DNA of 64,000 bases from contig CM055191.1 in assembly GCA_029224185.1 (NCBI GenBank), forward strand, positions 19,729,760 to 19,793,759, read 5' to 3'. Source of the stretch: Karalla daura (taxonomy: Eukaryota > Chordata > Actinopteri > Chaetodontiformes > Leiognathidae). A program made the translations under genes and the position numbers. Below are positions 38,769 to 54,400 of this stretch, in pieces (position 1 is the first letter of the stretch; every line of letters begins with the position of its first letter). A model generated the notes under the pieces. That model ran no database searches. It saw only the letters and a list, made by a program, of their open reading frames with translations, and was not told the DNA's origin.

Positions 38769-41700
38769 CATTCTCTCGGTGATGAGGGAGAGAAGTGTGC
38801 CGTTCAACACACAGAGGGGCTCTTTTACAGTTGTGAGAGGTTATTGTGTAAAACAAGAGCAAGGGCTTGCTCCTCAGAAGTATCATCCCGCTGAGGATCA
38901 TCCTCGCCTCGTATGCGTGTGCAGATGTGTGTTGTGCCTTATCCTCTCTGTGTACGTAATTAATATGATCTCCCCAAAAAGGGTTTTCATTTCACGGGAT
39001 TTTGGCCGATTTCGGCCGCTATTCCCGTGCTAAAGGTGATTTTAGGTTTCACTTTAAATGTTGTCCTGCTTCTTCTCGGCAGCCAATCACGATCGACTTC
39101 AGCTGTGTTGCATTCAGAGGGACATAAAGGAAGGAAAAAGACGTTTTTGTTATCACGGCTTCACATGTGGATGCTCGAGCACAGTCTCACTTCAACAAGC
39201 TGCTCATTTAATTCCTACCCTATTTAGCTCAAATAACCAGGCTAATATGGTGTATCATATTCAAAACACTGAATACTGCTAAAAAGTGTGGGCAGTGTAG
39301 ACCCAAAATTCACAAGCTGACAGTGCATCTTATACAGATCTGCCAAGGATAAACATGATAACCTCTGCATATATGTATACTTTTAAGAGGATTGAATAAA
39401 ATATATGCAGTCCTTCTATATTTTAGACAAGAAATGTTTAGCATCATCATACCATCTAGACAAAGAACGAGGAGCAACTTTTCTGAAAAAAAAAATTGCC
39501 TTCGTCACTGCGTCAGCAGGCTACACAGCCGCCATTGAACTCCACAGCACCATCATCCCCTCACTCCATATCCAGTTAGAGACACAGAATAACAACTATT
39601 GTCTTGTCCAGCAGAGATCCGTAACAGCAGACAGTGTGTTTATATGTGAAATAAGAGCCTCACTGTTACTTAGCCTTAATGACTGGCTATGGCAACGTCA
39701 CCAGTCACTTGTGTAGCAAAGCACACTCACAATGTAACGTAAAGTAATGTGGATTCGGGCATTCAGGTTTTCTCTCGCCCTGTGATTTTCACATGAAGTC
39801 AGTTGTGTATGAAATAATTATTGTTTTAAAACACCAACATAAATCTGGCAGAGCTGCTACAAACATAAATTACATGCACTTGTGTTGCAGCCTGTTTGTG
39901 TGTCACACTTCTGGCAGCCATTTCTCAGCAGTTCACCTCCAGCATGTGTGCGTTTGATAAGCCGCTAAAAGGATTAGGAGTTTTCATCATCTTTATACAT
40001 CAAAATCTTGTTTTAATTGACACACTGTGTGTGTGACAAAAGAGGGAAAATACAATAATCACGACGCTAAATACAGGTAATGAATTCCCCGTTTCCCTTT
40101 AATTTATTTAATTACTGTATGCATGACAACATGTGTATGTCTAAATATATGTTTGTGTACTGTATAACTCTCCTCTAAGCCTTCCCTCATCATTATCAGG
40201 CCACCTCATACGTTATGATCTAATTCAGCTGAGGCAATCATTGCCTGGCTATAGATGGTGTCTGAGAGCAGCAGGTCATAACAGTCATATTGCATCGGGC
40301 ATATTAGCGAGTCAATAAGTGCCCAGGGCAGGTTGATTTAATTACACTAGTAGCCTGATTAGACTGCTTTCCCTGGAGTAGGTACCGACTGTATGTCATC
40401 GTCATAACAATGGTGCAAATTATGAACAGGTCAGAGTAATATCCTTTTGTGGTTTGTCATCGCTAATCGTTCTGGTAAATTATTGTGTGCTGATGTGTAT
40501 TTGTGCTGTGCCTGCGGTGATGATCTTATTGGCTTCTGACAAACTGTAAGGGGAGACTGAGAAATGACTGATTTTGCTTCCAGCCTGGATATTAGAACTG
40601 AAAAGCATTTACAACCGCCTTCAAACTTAGTATATTTAATTGATTCATTCTGTATTGTTTTTTAATTAAAAAATGAATAGAAACCCCTTTGTTACCCTTT
40701 GTGATTGGTGACAGTAAATACAGGCAGGTTTAAATGACACCCTGGAGCTCACATATTCATATCTTCTGACAGCACGCTGGGAGTAAAAAAAAAAAAAAAA
40801 ACATGAAATGATTTTCTCTGTACTGTTCAACTGTTTAATGAACTATCCCTATCAAAGCAAACTTGACATTTAGTCAATTTCTTACAATATGTAAATAAAC
40901 GAATGACAAAGGTTTGTTTGTGTGGTCTTTTGTTTTGAATTAAGGAATACACCCCAAACCTAGTACCTGTCATGAAGCAAAATAATTAATTTGGGAACGT
41001 TATTTAGACATAATTTACATATAAATGTGTTTTGTATTAAAATAAATGAATAAAACAAATACACCATAATGATAAATGACACCCTCAAGACCAACATTTA
41101 CAATTTAAATGTTAAACGTGATGATTTTATTCAAGAACAATTTCATCTTGACCTTTCATGCTTGGGCCTCTGGTGCAATTTCACATTTTATTTTAGTTAT
41201 ACATAACAAAACCACAATGGCTTTTGAGAAACAATTGTTTCTTTGTGATTGTGCTAATAATGAGACAACAGAAATGATTGATCTTGCAATAAGTAGGATG
41301 CAGTACAATACAATAGTGTACAGTACTTGAGCACAATTTTGATGTGCTGGGACATGACGCACATTCAATTCACAAGATTCTTATTACAGATTACATGTGC
41401 TTTTATAAAACATAAATAATTGCTGCAATTTATGATATACTTTATAGATAACATCTCCACAAGTAGCTTTCTTCCTTTTATATCTTGGAACATTTTGTGG
41501 AGTGAATGCTTTTACTTCTGGCCTGGAGATGATCTCTTACAGTGTGTATACTGAATAAATATTCCTAGCGTGTCCTGTATGCATACTTATTATCAACAAT
41601 ACTTATTTGGAAGTAGGTGAAAAGAACAGTATTTTCATACAACTCCCCTTAACTTAAACACGAGTGTGTTTCTCAATCTCTGTTGCATGATTAGGATATA

Positions 41701-42437
41701 GACCATCAATGTCTCCTGGCTGCTTACAGTGAAAGAAATGTCAGCCCTCACCCACACGGTGGCAGCAAAGTAATAACTGTGAGAGAATTTGCATGCGATC
41801 ACATGCATTTTGTGCATCTGTGTGTGTGTGTGTGTCTGGCTGTGTATGCACATGTGTATACCATCACAGGTTTGACAGCGCTGATCTGACCCATGCTAAT
41901 GAGTGCTGCCAACGTCGCTGACACAGAGTGACACCAGGACAAGAAAAAGACCCTCTTCTCTCCAACGCCTCCATTTCTGGGCCTTTAAATAGCCCCACGT
42001 ACTCTGCTGCATGTTTATTAGTCATGTATCAGACGAGCGGCTGATCGACACAGATGCTCATTACCAGTTAGTGTTGCTTCAGAAGAGACCAATCTGTGCC
42101 CTGTGAGGGTCATCACTCAGACGCAAACAGACCTGACACCGGCATAAGTTGAGCCTGAATAGGAAATGTTGCACTTTTAGGTGACTGAACAGGCAGCTTT
42201 CACTGGTAGAAAAAAAAAGGTTCTTGATCACTTCAGTGTGTACACAGCATAAAAGGAATATTGTGCCCACTGGGCGGAATGTTCCCATGAAAGCTTTGAC
42301 TAATAATAGCGTCCCTGTCCTGTACTCTCTTGGTATTTTCTCAGTAGGTTAGATTACGTTACATCTGCATAAGTGCCACACACCATTTTTTTTTCTATAT
42401 GGAGACATCTGATATTTTCGTTAGTGTTGCAGTGTGA
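38767..42437. other. intergenic; candidate element at 40.2-40.75 kb, A17 run
   Basis: No supported exon. About 40,180-40,520 is repeat-free with cores such as TTGATTTAATTACACTAG and TCGCTAATCG. A run of 17 A lies at 40785-40801. A short GT tract lies at about 41818-41834. Confidence 0.3.
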
Positions 42438-42463
42438 CATACACACACACACACACACACACA
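42438..42463 (+). repeat. (CA)n microsatellite
   Basis: About 12 CA units. Confidence 0.9.
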
Positions 42464-45400
42464 GGCCTGAGAGGCAGACCTGCTCCCTCTCCTGTCAGCC
42501 ATGCATGACATCACTTTGTCTGCTTTTAATTAAAAAGACGTGAAATGGCCGTGCAGGAAATATGAGCAAAATATTTGAATTTCTGTCACTATTATGTTTC
42601 TCCAGACTTCACACACTATGCATCCCTGGAATGTGCCACACTGCTCCTGCATACCCAGTGATGAGATCAGGCAGTGAGTGTCGGGACTGGGAGCAGGGCG
42701 GAGAGGGCTGAAGAAGTGCTGCTTATACCAGCAGACACTTTTCACGAAAGGTGACTTGGTGAACAGTTATGGGGATGTTTTCACCTGATGCCCCTCAGAG
42801 ACTCCAAGCAGAGTAAAAAGTAGCAATGAGAAAGTCAGGGTTGTACACAGTTTGCTTTGTAATTCTACTGGTTAATCGTATTGGTAAGATCACAGTGATG
42901 GGTTCCCCACCAGATGGGGCCATTTTGTCAACTTTTATTTGCAGAAGTGGCGAATACGTGAAATTCCCCTCTCACTTGCTCCATGCCTATTTTCTTCATT
43001 CATGTTGATTTTCTGAAGATCATATATATCTGCACACTGCGCACATAAATAAACACAAATACATGTTGTATAATCATTTTCCCATTTTTTCTTTATTCAT
43101 ATCACCTGTGATATTTCTCAACATTTTATTCTGATGCTTGCCAAAATGGTGGCAAATGTTCTCATGAATTACTTCTAAGTGAACACAATGGACTTATTCT
43201 TTTATGATCTCTAAATACAGTATGTACCCCGGATTGCGTACAGAATACTGTAGTACCACGATCACCCAGCAGATGGCAGCAATAACACACGAACCAGCAT
43301 CAGCCCTTTCATAAACTGCTGTTATTTAGAGAGAGAAAAAAAATTGAATATTGTGTAGGTCTTCACCACCTGTCACCAATTAGCCCACTAAGTGTGAAGG
43401 CCAGGGTGCATTAACACGGACTAACTGAAGACTGACCACTCGTCATGTTTAATTTCAATCAGACATCTGCTATGTCAGTGCTTTATAAGGCCACACTAGC
43501 TACAAAGTGACAGCTCATATGAATTATTAATACAACATTGTACTCAAGGAAGCGGAGACTGTGATAGTGTGGGAGCAATTGTTGATAAATCATATTCAGC
43601 CTTTTAACTTTTTATCTTCCGGATTCAAAAATATTTAATGTCCTTAAATATTCTAATCATAGGTTTTCCAAACAGTGACAAAAACTTCCACAACACCCTC
43701 CTGTTCAGTGGATGAAATCTCATGGAAGAAAGTATAACATTACTATTTTTGCTACTTTTTTGAGTGGAATACGTCACAGTAAACTGATTCACTCTGACCT
43801 GACCAAACTGATTAATGCGCCACAGGATGTGTTAAGGAAAATCATGCATGTTCAGATTTTGGCTTCTGATGCCTGAAACTCTGTTACTCTGTTCTTGGGT
43901 ATTTTGAAATAAACCACTGTTTTCTTTCTTTCTGCTACTTTTGCAATTTCACCCTCTCTCAAGTACTATAATCTGTACCTTACCAGGCATCAAAACGTCC
44001 TTAACAACTGAATTGAAGTCACTTAAAGAATGTAAAGTGCTACCATCGGATCTTGTCTTCTTCCCTGACTCATCCTAATGTAGCCTACACTATGCCAATC
44101 TTGTTACTATTGGTGGACTGGCACCAAATCAAAATATGACCTGATTACCCAGATGACCCACCCAGTCACTGTCAATATCCTGTGAGCAACCTCTGCCAGT
44201 CCACAGTAGGCTCCCTGTATGTGCTGTGCCTACAGAAGGCCTTCTGTTGCTCGATGGGGTGACTGCAGACAAGTTTTAACAATTTGAAGGAGATTCAGAG
44301 GTTTGAATGGGATCAACATTATTAGGTTGCAGTAAACAAGTCTTCTCTCCAAAGACCCATTTCAGAACTGCAGTCGATTAAAACAGCTATTGTTGGGAAG
44401 GAAAAAGGAATAAGATGAATAGCCACTGCCTGTTTGATATTTTATACCCTTGTTCTCCTCTGTAAATAATGCAGACCTTACCCAAACTATGCAAATCAAA
44501 CCAAAACAGATCTGCATGACTGAAAATATGTATTTCTGTGAGCGTATGTCTACCAAGAACAAAATCATTCTATTTGTGCTTCATAAAGAGCAACCACACT
44601 ATTATTGATATAGCCAACCAAATATTTCTCCACAAAACTTTACTAACTTACATATAATAAAGTATAAAGACTGACAAGATAAATTAATGCAGGAAGGAAT
44701 GCACAGCTGTTGGTCAATATGAGTATGTGCTATAGTATTATGAGGTTTAACATAGCTAAGTAAACAGTTTACACAGACAAAAACAACTTTTTAAGCGATG
44801 CGGTCACTTTTGGTGTGCTGACAATGGTAGGTCCAGAAGGAACTCCCTCTTCAACATAGGACGTCAGGGGCCGAATCGCTCAGAACCCACATCATGGAAC
44901 CATAACGGAGACATAATAACCTATTTGCTCTGTGAGTTTCGTAACCGTCTGGTTCCTTTAAAAAAAAAAAGCCACCACGGCAGCCAGTCTGCACCTAATG
45001 TGAAGTTAGGACACAGATCTGGTCGATGTGATGATATGTAAATACTTTCGGGGCTAATTTTCCACCTTACGGATCTTGGAGCGCGGTAAGGCCCACAAGA
45101 CGGAACACACACACACTCACACACATACACAGACACAGTGCTAATGTGTTCCGATGGTAGAGCGATCTGGATCCCCACAGATGCAAAAGTGGGAAATCTC
45201 ATTCGTCTGGAGGTCTCCTCACTCATGGCCTGGCATGTCTTTCTGGGAAGTGCGGGAAGCCGAAGCATTGAGTCACTCTAGAAGACGGGTCAGGGTGGTT
45301 TCAGGCTGTTGGAGGAGAATTATGTCGGAGGGGCCAGTATGGAGTGTGTATTCTCAGCTGGGGTTGCAGGGATTCCCTCTGACAAGGCCTGAGCCTTATT

Positions 45401-48400
45401 TTCTGACAGCGGGAAGGGGGGGTCATGGGTGTGTGAAGGTGACGATGTGTGAAATTATATTGTCCAGATGTATTTATACATACAGCCACAATTGAAAGAG
45501 TGGAGAGAGCCATTATGTAAGGCAACAAATCTTTCTTGACATGTGTGTACACCTGGGTGTAGCAGACATTCTGCATTCATATCTTTTCTTTCTGTGCACA
45601 CGTGCGTATTTCTCAGCATGCTTGTGTATTTTTCTTTGGCAGCTTTACGGCTCCCGATCGGCTTTTACTGGAGGACAATTATGGGCCCAGACGGTTTCCC
45701 AGAAGCCACAGCGGTTACGTAGATAGTGGCAAGACTGTGACACATGGGAGCTGCTGAGTAACACTGCCTCCTGGTGCCAGACCTGACAAGCAAACAAACT
45801 ATGAAGGCATCCAGGGCTTTCACAATCTCACTTCTTTCATCCTGTGGTGGTTATGCATCATAATCCCAAAGCTCATCCATGTAGGTCCACTGCAGGCTCA
45901 GAACGACACCATATGCTCCAGCTAACGTAAAACTACGCAGGATGGAGCAATCACGCTGTCAATAAACTCCTGGCCATGCCTTCTGATACATGAAACAAGG
46001 AAGACACTGTATAATTAGTGATCTTAAAGTACACACAAGTGACTGCAGCCAAGCCCTGTTAGAAAACACTGCAGTATGCATAGTGTTACCAGCTCAAGAA
46101 CATACAACTTCTCGCTGCCCATTCAGAGTTAGCATTTGAAGCTGATCCTGGATACAGTCGAATGCTTACAGAAGGCGAGTATCCTGTTTACTGTCGGACA
46201 TGTGCTCCGCTGTTCACATAGCGCTTCCTTGAATGTTTTATTAATTACACAGCCACACAACCACAGCCTCTCATTGGCTGCACGTGTTAAAAGAGAACTG
46301 GAGTTCCTCACAGATTCATTGCAACAAGAAAGAAAGTGCTGATTGATGCTGTTGGTGGCAAATATGACTATAAAATTGGCAGCTGCGAGCAAAAAAAATA
46401 CACATATAGATGAGATCAGATCTCACATCAGCCACTGAATACAAAATGGTTAATCTGTAAATTGTGGCTATTACTTACAGAAAGTGTGCTCTTACAATAA
46501 ACCATGTAAGTTATCAGCAGGAGCAGCAGCCAGTTTTCCTACTCGAGTGTGTTTCCTGGAGAGGGATCCCTCATCACACGATTATACTATTTGGTTTCAG
46601 TGCAGAGGGTCCAAACTGCAGCATCAGGGTATTCCTCCCTGATTGGGATCACTGTCTGAGGTCAGGAATACCACTGTAGGATTCAAGTGAAAAACACTCC
46701 ACCAGATCAGGTTTCTGGAGACTAGAGACTCTTAAGGTTGCCTGGTTGAGGGCAATGACTTCAGATGGATCCACAGCAGGGTAAGCATGTTCTCTCCCTG
46801 AGGAGCAGCACTTTATTGTGTCTGGTTTCATCTCAACAGTTTAATGATATGAAATGGACTAAAGGAAAAATAAAACAGTCCAGTCTTCTTCAGCTCCTGC
46901 GTGTATGAGTATGTTGTATCAATGCAGCTGCACATGACTCATTCTGACCTGATGATTTTTCTCCTTTTTTTTTCAATTTTTTGCCAGGGCGCACACGTTC
47001 TAATTTGGACTGTGTCGGCCATGCACGTTTCACATATGTCTTTAAATGCAAGTGTATGGTTGCTGTTAAAGCATGTTAAGGCTTTAAAAGGCAGAACACT
47101 GCCTGAACCTGACATCTATCGGTGGTATCAGTGCACAGGTGACGTGAGGGACACAGAGGTCAGGCCTTGGCCTCAGCGGAGTCATCGCACTATTCGGATT
47201 ATTCCTCATGTGATACATTCTGGCCCCAGTCGAGTTGTATCAGAGCACGGAGGGGGTGAATCAAAGGAGAGGCCTGACTAACAGCGCAGAATGAATCACA
47301 GCATTCTTTACGAGGGTTTTGTATGATGGTTGTAGCTTCACATTTAGCCCTGCACAATTCAGCAGCATTAATTTCTCTACATTTTTTTGTCCATCGAGCA
47401 GCAACATATTGCAGCATATATCTATGGAAAGCCAACCTGGAATTTCACCTCTTGTTTGTACAAGAAGTAAATGACATGCGATATGACATGGATATTTACC
47501 GTAGCACAAATGAGTGAAATGCCAGCCTTATTTGCTCTGTTATTATTATTATACGGTTACCTCTGTATATTTAAATAATGCCAATAAAACAAACAACCAA
47601 AACAAATCACTTTCGTCTTTGTTAGAGGAATATTGAACATCACTGCCCATTGTCAAAAACAAAAACACAACATTAGTGAAACATTGCCAGCTTGACCGAA
47701 TACAGGGGTCAAGGGATCATGGTTAGTTTGGACATCTGTAATAACAGAAGCCTAGAGAGGACCACAGAGACCACAACCATTATGCTATGCCATTAGAAGA
47801 GAAAATAGGCAGGTTTGGATACTGGAGACACCAAGTGAGATCCATTGATTGAGCTACCTGCTGCTTGGTCTCCATGGGCTCCTGGAGGAAGCTCTGAGCA
47901 GCTAAATGCTCTACTGTGGTCACTGGTTAATTGCTAATCATCTGACATCTAACTACTCTTTCTGTCTGCTGGGCAGCAAGCTGCACATTTATCAGAGCTT
48001 CTGGGTTTCCAACAGCTGTTTCCTGTGTATGGAAATCAAGGCAGTGAGAGTGAACCTAAACATTAAAGCTGCAGGTCATTAAATCAAAACAGTGCACTGT
48101 GTGCACTGAAAATTCCAAAAATACACAGTGGAGGTGATAGGCCTGTAGAGCTGTCCAAATCTTTCCGTGGGTGTTGCCTTGTGCGTTATAAATTTTCTTT
48201 TGTTTGTTTGCTTTGTTTTGTTTTATCTTTGGTAAATATTGGCTGTTGGATAAATATCAGTGCTATACCAAAAGATAAGAACAGGCAGGGGCAAGTAGAA
48301 TCATTTGATTAAGTCATAAGGTTTCATCAAGTGTTTGTTTCCTCTCATAATATAACTCTAGTAAACTGACCAAATCTATTACATTTAAATATTGTTTGCT

Positions 48401-51400
48401 CACATTAACTAGAAGGACAAGTCAAATTACCTTTGCCCATACATCAAAATGCCAACATAAAAACTGCAAAGCATCCCACCCATATGCTGACCTCGTAACC
48501 TTCCAACCCCCTATACTCGGTCACACCAGTAAAAAGAAAAAAAAATCCCTCCCAACTGGACAGCTGCCACGGTTTCCAAGCAACTCACACAAACAGCAGG
48601 AAACAGAGGAGGGGATCCCATCAGAGGGGCCGTGAAAAAGGAAGGCATTGACCACAGAGGCAGGAAAAGCAGAGGAAAAAAAAGAGGAAGAAGATGAGGC
48701 TTGGTCCTTCAATTGATCCGCTCCACATGACATAAAAGGCGGACTGGGAGGGTATTTTTCTGATCTTCTCATTCAGGACGACTGTCAGCCGATCTTAGAC
48801 TAGTGTGACAGTGTCGCAGCACTGTAAGCCAGGATCAAGCTATTTATAATCTTTTTATGACATGTCAATACCAACACCAAGGACAGGTCACAGAATCATA
48901 GTAACAGCATTGTAAGTGACCTGCCCTGAGCGTTCTACGGGTCTGCTCATGAAAGGCCCTGTAAATCATCTCTGCAGCAGGACTGAAGGACGCTACCTTC
49001 AACTAACATCTTTGCCCTGGCAGTCTATTGTCACCTTAAATGCTGCAAGATATTATGATATATGTATACTGCTCATGTTGAACATGTGCCCAAGTATGTA
49101 GCAGCAATAGTTAAATGGCTGCTACATGAACAAGTTTCAGAGGCTGAGGGCAGATGCTACTACTCTGACATGAGACAAGACTCCAAATCTGAGTCAAAAG
49201 GACCATCACATACAATGTGAATCCACACAATCAGTCACAGTCCAAGAAAGAAATCACTGGAGTGTCCACTCCACTGTGAATGATGCACTCCTCCTAATGA
49301 ATATGTCACCAAGAAGTACATGAATCATTATCAGGGACCTATCATTCATTTGACTGGATTATCGTGCATTTATCTCTTTAATCAACATCTTTATAAAAAT
49401 ATACCTTGTGATTAACTGCAGTTTTCTAATACATAACTAAACATATCAACAAAAGGAACCCAGTTGCTGATTAGAACATAGGGGCACCAAAATCAATAGA
49501 TGTCCTCCTGCTGGGAGTGGTTCAGCACACAGCAAATATTGTGTGTTTTATGACCAAACACTCTGGAGAGATTTAATCATTTGGAAAATGAAAGGTTTGT
49601 TTGATATGAGGACAGTAAAAGAAAAGTCGTGGAGCCACCAACTTGGCCTCTCAGATATCGAGTGTATGCAACAAAGATGCCAATCTGAGCACCTACAGTA
49701 TGAGGCCAAAGGTGGACATTAATATACTGACACAATCTTAAGTAATAGTATGAGAAAGCTCTCGATATATACACATGGGATGTGTAGACACATCCATGGA
49801 GTAGTTGGTAACTTGTGGAATAATGGTTTACTTCTTCCATTGCAAGAAGAGCGCATATGATATCAAGTCCTAGAATGAAATATAACCATGCGGAAACCAA
49901 AACAAAAAATGAAAACAACAATTTTGCGGCTCGGGTAGAGTTATGTAGAAAAGTTTTTTTGCAAGCATCGGCATAAAAAACTAATGCAGCATATGCTACA
50001 GGTTCACCACAGCGTGTTATTCAATACTGAACAGTATACTACTGTATGTGTGTGCATTTGAAATTCACTGGGTACTTTGTGTTTTTCTTTAAGTAAAATA
50101 TATATCACTACACCTCCTGTCCTGTCGTCTTCCAGTTAAACAAAATAGCTATGGAAACAATGACCGCCTGTGACAAATCACCTCTCAGTACTTAGCCGAC
50201 AAAATGATTCAAGACGCCAGCAGATTGAGCTCAGATTTGTGAGTGACCCTTTCGCATAACCAGGACCCTGGCTGTGCTGGACTATATAAATGTGTTTTAA
50301 TGTAGAGCAGCCAAGCTGGAGAGCCCTGCAGTAAAATGGCCTTGGCATATATGCTTGTGTTTAAATCACTGTAATGGACCTGGATGTGACAGTCATAGGC
50401 TAGAAAAATGAAACCATCCGCCCTCATAATCCCATAACCATTACAGGGATTGCAACAAAACTGAATGGATACACATTTTAGCAAAGGGAAATAAAAAAAA
50501 AAACAAAGCTTATACCATACTGTTATGTTTGAAACTGACAATATGGCCCTCCTCAGATGTCTTGCCTGACTAATTATCTGTGTTAGAACTGATGTAGGAA
50601 AATTGTCTCATAGGTCAGATGTCTTTGACCTACAGAAACTGTTATTGGCCACAGGTTTTGAATTAGCTACACATGTGGGTAAGATTCAGTGCCCATGGTG
50701 GAGCGCTTATCACATCTCACACTGTCAGCAAAATCAGTCGCAGAGAAAACAACGTTGCCCAAGTGCAGTAATAGGTCATTAGTTAAACAAAACAATGTGC
50801 AGATATTTTGACCCAGTGGGGCTGTATTTAATCTAGACAATAACAAACAAGCATTATCACACTTTAATGATTTTGTTTTCTCTCACAGTCACCGCTGGAT
50901 TACATTCACACTTTTGTATTCAAGGTTGCATTAATTAGAATTTTGATAAAGTTCGGTTGCTTGCATATTATTTTTTTCTCTGCCATTTATCTGATTTTAA
51001 AAAGTTCTAGCATCTTGATTTGATTTTTCTGCAAAGCACAGATATAAGCCTATTGATTAGCAAGTGTTAGATTAATCTCACTTATCAAGCCAAAGCTCCA
51101 AAATCAAGACCAGACCCTGACACATTAAACAAAAAGACCTTCTGTAGTATATCATGTAAACAACTATGACAAAGTGCCAGCCTCTCACTGTTCCTTCCTT
51201 ATTTTCTGCTGCACAGAATCTTAGTCAATGGCCGTGTGACAATGACAGCCCAGCTTCTTTGGTATCAAGCCAGACATGTACGCTACTTCCTATTCATAAG
51301 AGGAATCTCTGAAAAAAGCCAGTAACTAAACATACAGCGGTGTCCAGACATGCCCAAGATAGCTCCAAGCAGTTCTCCATTGTGAACAGTCAAGTATGCA

Positions 51401-54400
51401 GCTCCATGCCTCCAACAGCTAACAAAGGAAAAGGAGAAGTGGGGAAGCGTGTACAGTCTGTCGTGCGTGTGTACACCACTCATGCCAGAGGTTAGGGCTG
51501 ACCGCAGCCACTCGCAGCTTACCTTCATTAACCACAGACTTCTCCATGCATCACTCATGCTGCATTATCATCAAATGGGATGATTGGTAATCATGTCTGA
51601 GTAATAAACTTGTATCAATGGAGTGCACACAAATGAGTGTTTACGGCTATTAAAAGCTGCCTGATTCAAGTTATGGCTCATAGACAAACTCAGAAAATAC
51701 ATAATCATAGTGTAGGGATCTCCAGATGCCAGTGTGCACATTTCCCCGGATATGTCAAACATGAATTATATGTTGTAAAAGGAGAGGATTAACTGTGCAG
51801 CTTTGAGGGAAGAGCTTGGCTTCGCAGCCTTGAATTTTACATATTGCGTCGATTCACTTTGCATCACAGCTCCTCTCTACATGTCTCGTTAGTGTCCATG
51901 TCCATATTAATATCTGCCTCCAGCTCATTTTTCTTACTGCTAGCATTCCTGATGTCTAGACAAACAAATATGACCAGAGTAAGCCCACAGCTCGGAGAGC
52001 CTCGATGTGAAAATTTATACCTGTCAACTATTGGGCTGTTTTTTTTTTTTTTTTTTTGGTGTGTAAATCTTTTATGGAGAGTTCTAAGAAACGGTTCCTG
52101 GCCATGCTGAGATGTAGCTTGACTCCCAGGCCAAACCACCGGTAGTAAACATCGAAGGCTGGCATTAAGTGCAGCACTCGTGCTGAAAAACCCACCCTTG
52201 TCATTTATTATATCATCACTGCTGCTGGCTAATGTTCTCAGTACCTTGACAGTAACAATGAAACAGCAGGACAAAACAGCGGAACCTTAAGGAAACATGC
52301 ATGAGGTCTGAGCCTCATATTGAACAATCCTCATTCCTAATTTGGCACATTATTGTGCATGTATGTGTATTATAAATAGACTTGAATACGGAAAAGGAAC
52401 AAAACACAGCAGCAGCAACAGCTCAATTTGCGTAAATGTAAAAGCAGCATGTGTCTGTTTACAAGACACAAGTAATGATTATTTTTGGTGAGAGAGACGA
52501 GTGAGGCACAGGCCGCTCATAAATCTGAGCGACGTGGAACGTCTCTGATGCTCTCCCCAGACATGTTGTGGCTGCTCAGTGCAGGCAGTGTCATAGCGTC
52601 ACAGGGCCACATGTAGTAGTGCTATAAATTATAATATTCGTTTCCAGAGATGTCAAGTGAAGGCTGCATGAAAAAAAAAATGAAGCCACCATTTGCACAT
52701 ATCCATTTTTATTAAATTTCCTGAATCAGACATGTTTGCAATCAAAGCAATATAAATCAAATTAAGCTTTGCTTTTATCTCTTTAAGTTCACCCTCCCTG
52801 TCTGTGTTGAAACAAACTTCAACATGAGTGACTTCAAAGAAAATTATGTAACACCTCAGATGGAACATGAGTGTAACTTTACACAGTGTAGCTTATTGCA
52901 GAAATCAAAGGTAAGCTTTCAAAAGGTTGTAGCTTGTCAGCTTCAAATACCATATCTAATTTGGAGGATAAATGTAACCAAGCTAAAGCAAATCACACAC
53001 TGCATGCTGATGTTAGCTGATCCATCTGCAGTGGCTTCATAATAAGGGCAAAAAAGGAAGTTACTACTGTGAGTGAGTCCAGCTATCTTATGCAGTGCTG
53101 TTTAGGACACTCTTTGGTTTTGAACCTCCAATAAGTTACGATTTGGCCCTTCCTGCAAATGCAGAAGTGTCCAACGCTGTGGGGCTTACTTTGGCAAGCC
53201 AACATACTCTCAGAATGGACATTTTTTTGCATAAACCTTACCTCATGTATAGTTAAACTGCAGTAGAGATTGGATCTGAGCCTGACTCACACTGTTAAGG
53301 AAGACAAAGCCAGAGTTATGAATCAATTCTGAAGAAAAAGGTTAAGTTACTTTAAGCCTGGTACATTCGGAGAAGTATTACACCATCAGGTCTTAAGATC
53401 AGGCACATCTTCTGAGTGAGTGAATGATTGACTGTTTAGTGGCCTGATGGTTATGATGTCTGTCTCTGCAGAAATGGTTTGAAGTGCGCTGAGTATTGTT
53501 GACAGACACTGTAGCTAATGGTACCTCACTCAGTAGCACAGAATCCATCAAGATAAGCCTTCAAACTGCCACTGACCCACACCACAGGGCTTTAAAGCTG
53601 TTCAACAACTAGTGTAAGCCCGCCCCCCTGACAGTGCCAATCAGTCGTGCAGCCACTTTTTTCCTACCACTGGCTTGTATCATAATTCATCTCCTGAAGT
53701 ATGTGATGCTGCTTTTTCATCTTTGAGCTCACACGTGCACATCGGCCAAGCCACAGCTGACGCCAGTGAGCTACTGTAGGCAAAGAAAACAGAGCGTACT
53801 ATTACTTTCCCCGCGTGCAGTCTTCATACGCCTGTCCCACAACCGGCCTGCCCCCAAAAGCCAGTCTGCTTCTGATTATGTGTGATCATCCTCCAGCTTG
53901 CCAGCCACATCGCAGACTCTTTTCTTTTGCAATCCTGGCCCCCATTCAAAAGGAATTGCACCGTAGCTTGTCGAAGCCATTGTTAATTGCACTCACAGCA
54001 ACTAACGGCACTCAACCATATTCTTGCTCTACTTGTTGTATGGAGTATTTAGCTTGCCATTATCATTTCCAAATATTTGTAACCCACATAAATGGAGACT
54101 TTTCAGTTTTCAGTGCTTTGCCATTTTCAAGGGACATGTTTTCAACTTTAACTCTTATCAGGACTCCCACGGTCTGGTGTCATGGCACACATCATTAGAA
54201 ACTACAAGTTAATCTATCAAAGGCAAGTCAGTCCATTATTTTACCAATCAAAGTTCCAGTAGTCACCACTGGAGTGGGTAGCCCAAGATCAATGGCATTT
54301 CAGCGCTCAGCCACACTTATTCAACAGCTTTAAAAGCAACTTATCACAGTAGAAACTTTTTTTTTTTTTTTAGACTACTATGACTGAGAATGCAGTTGTA

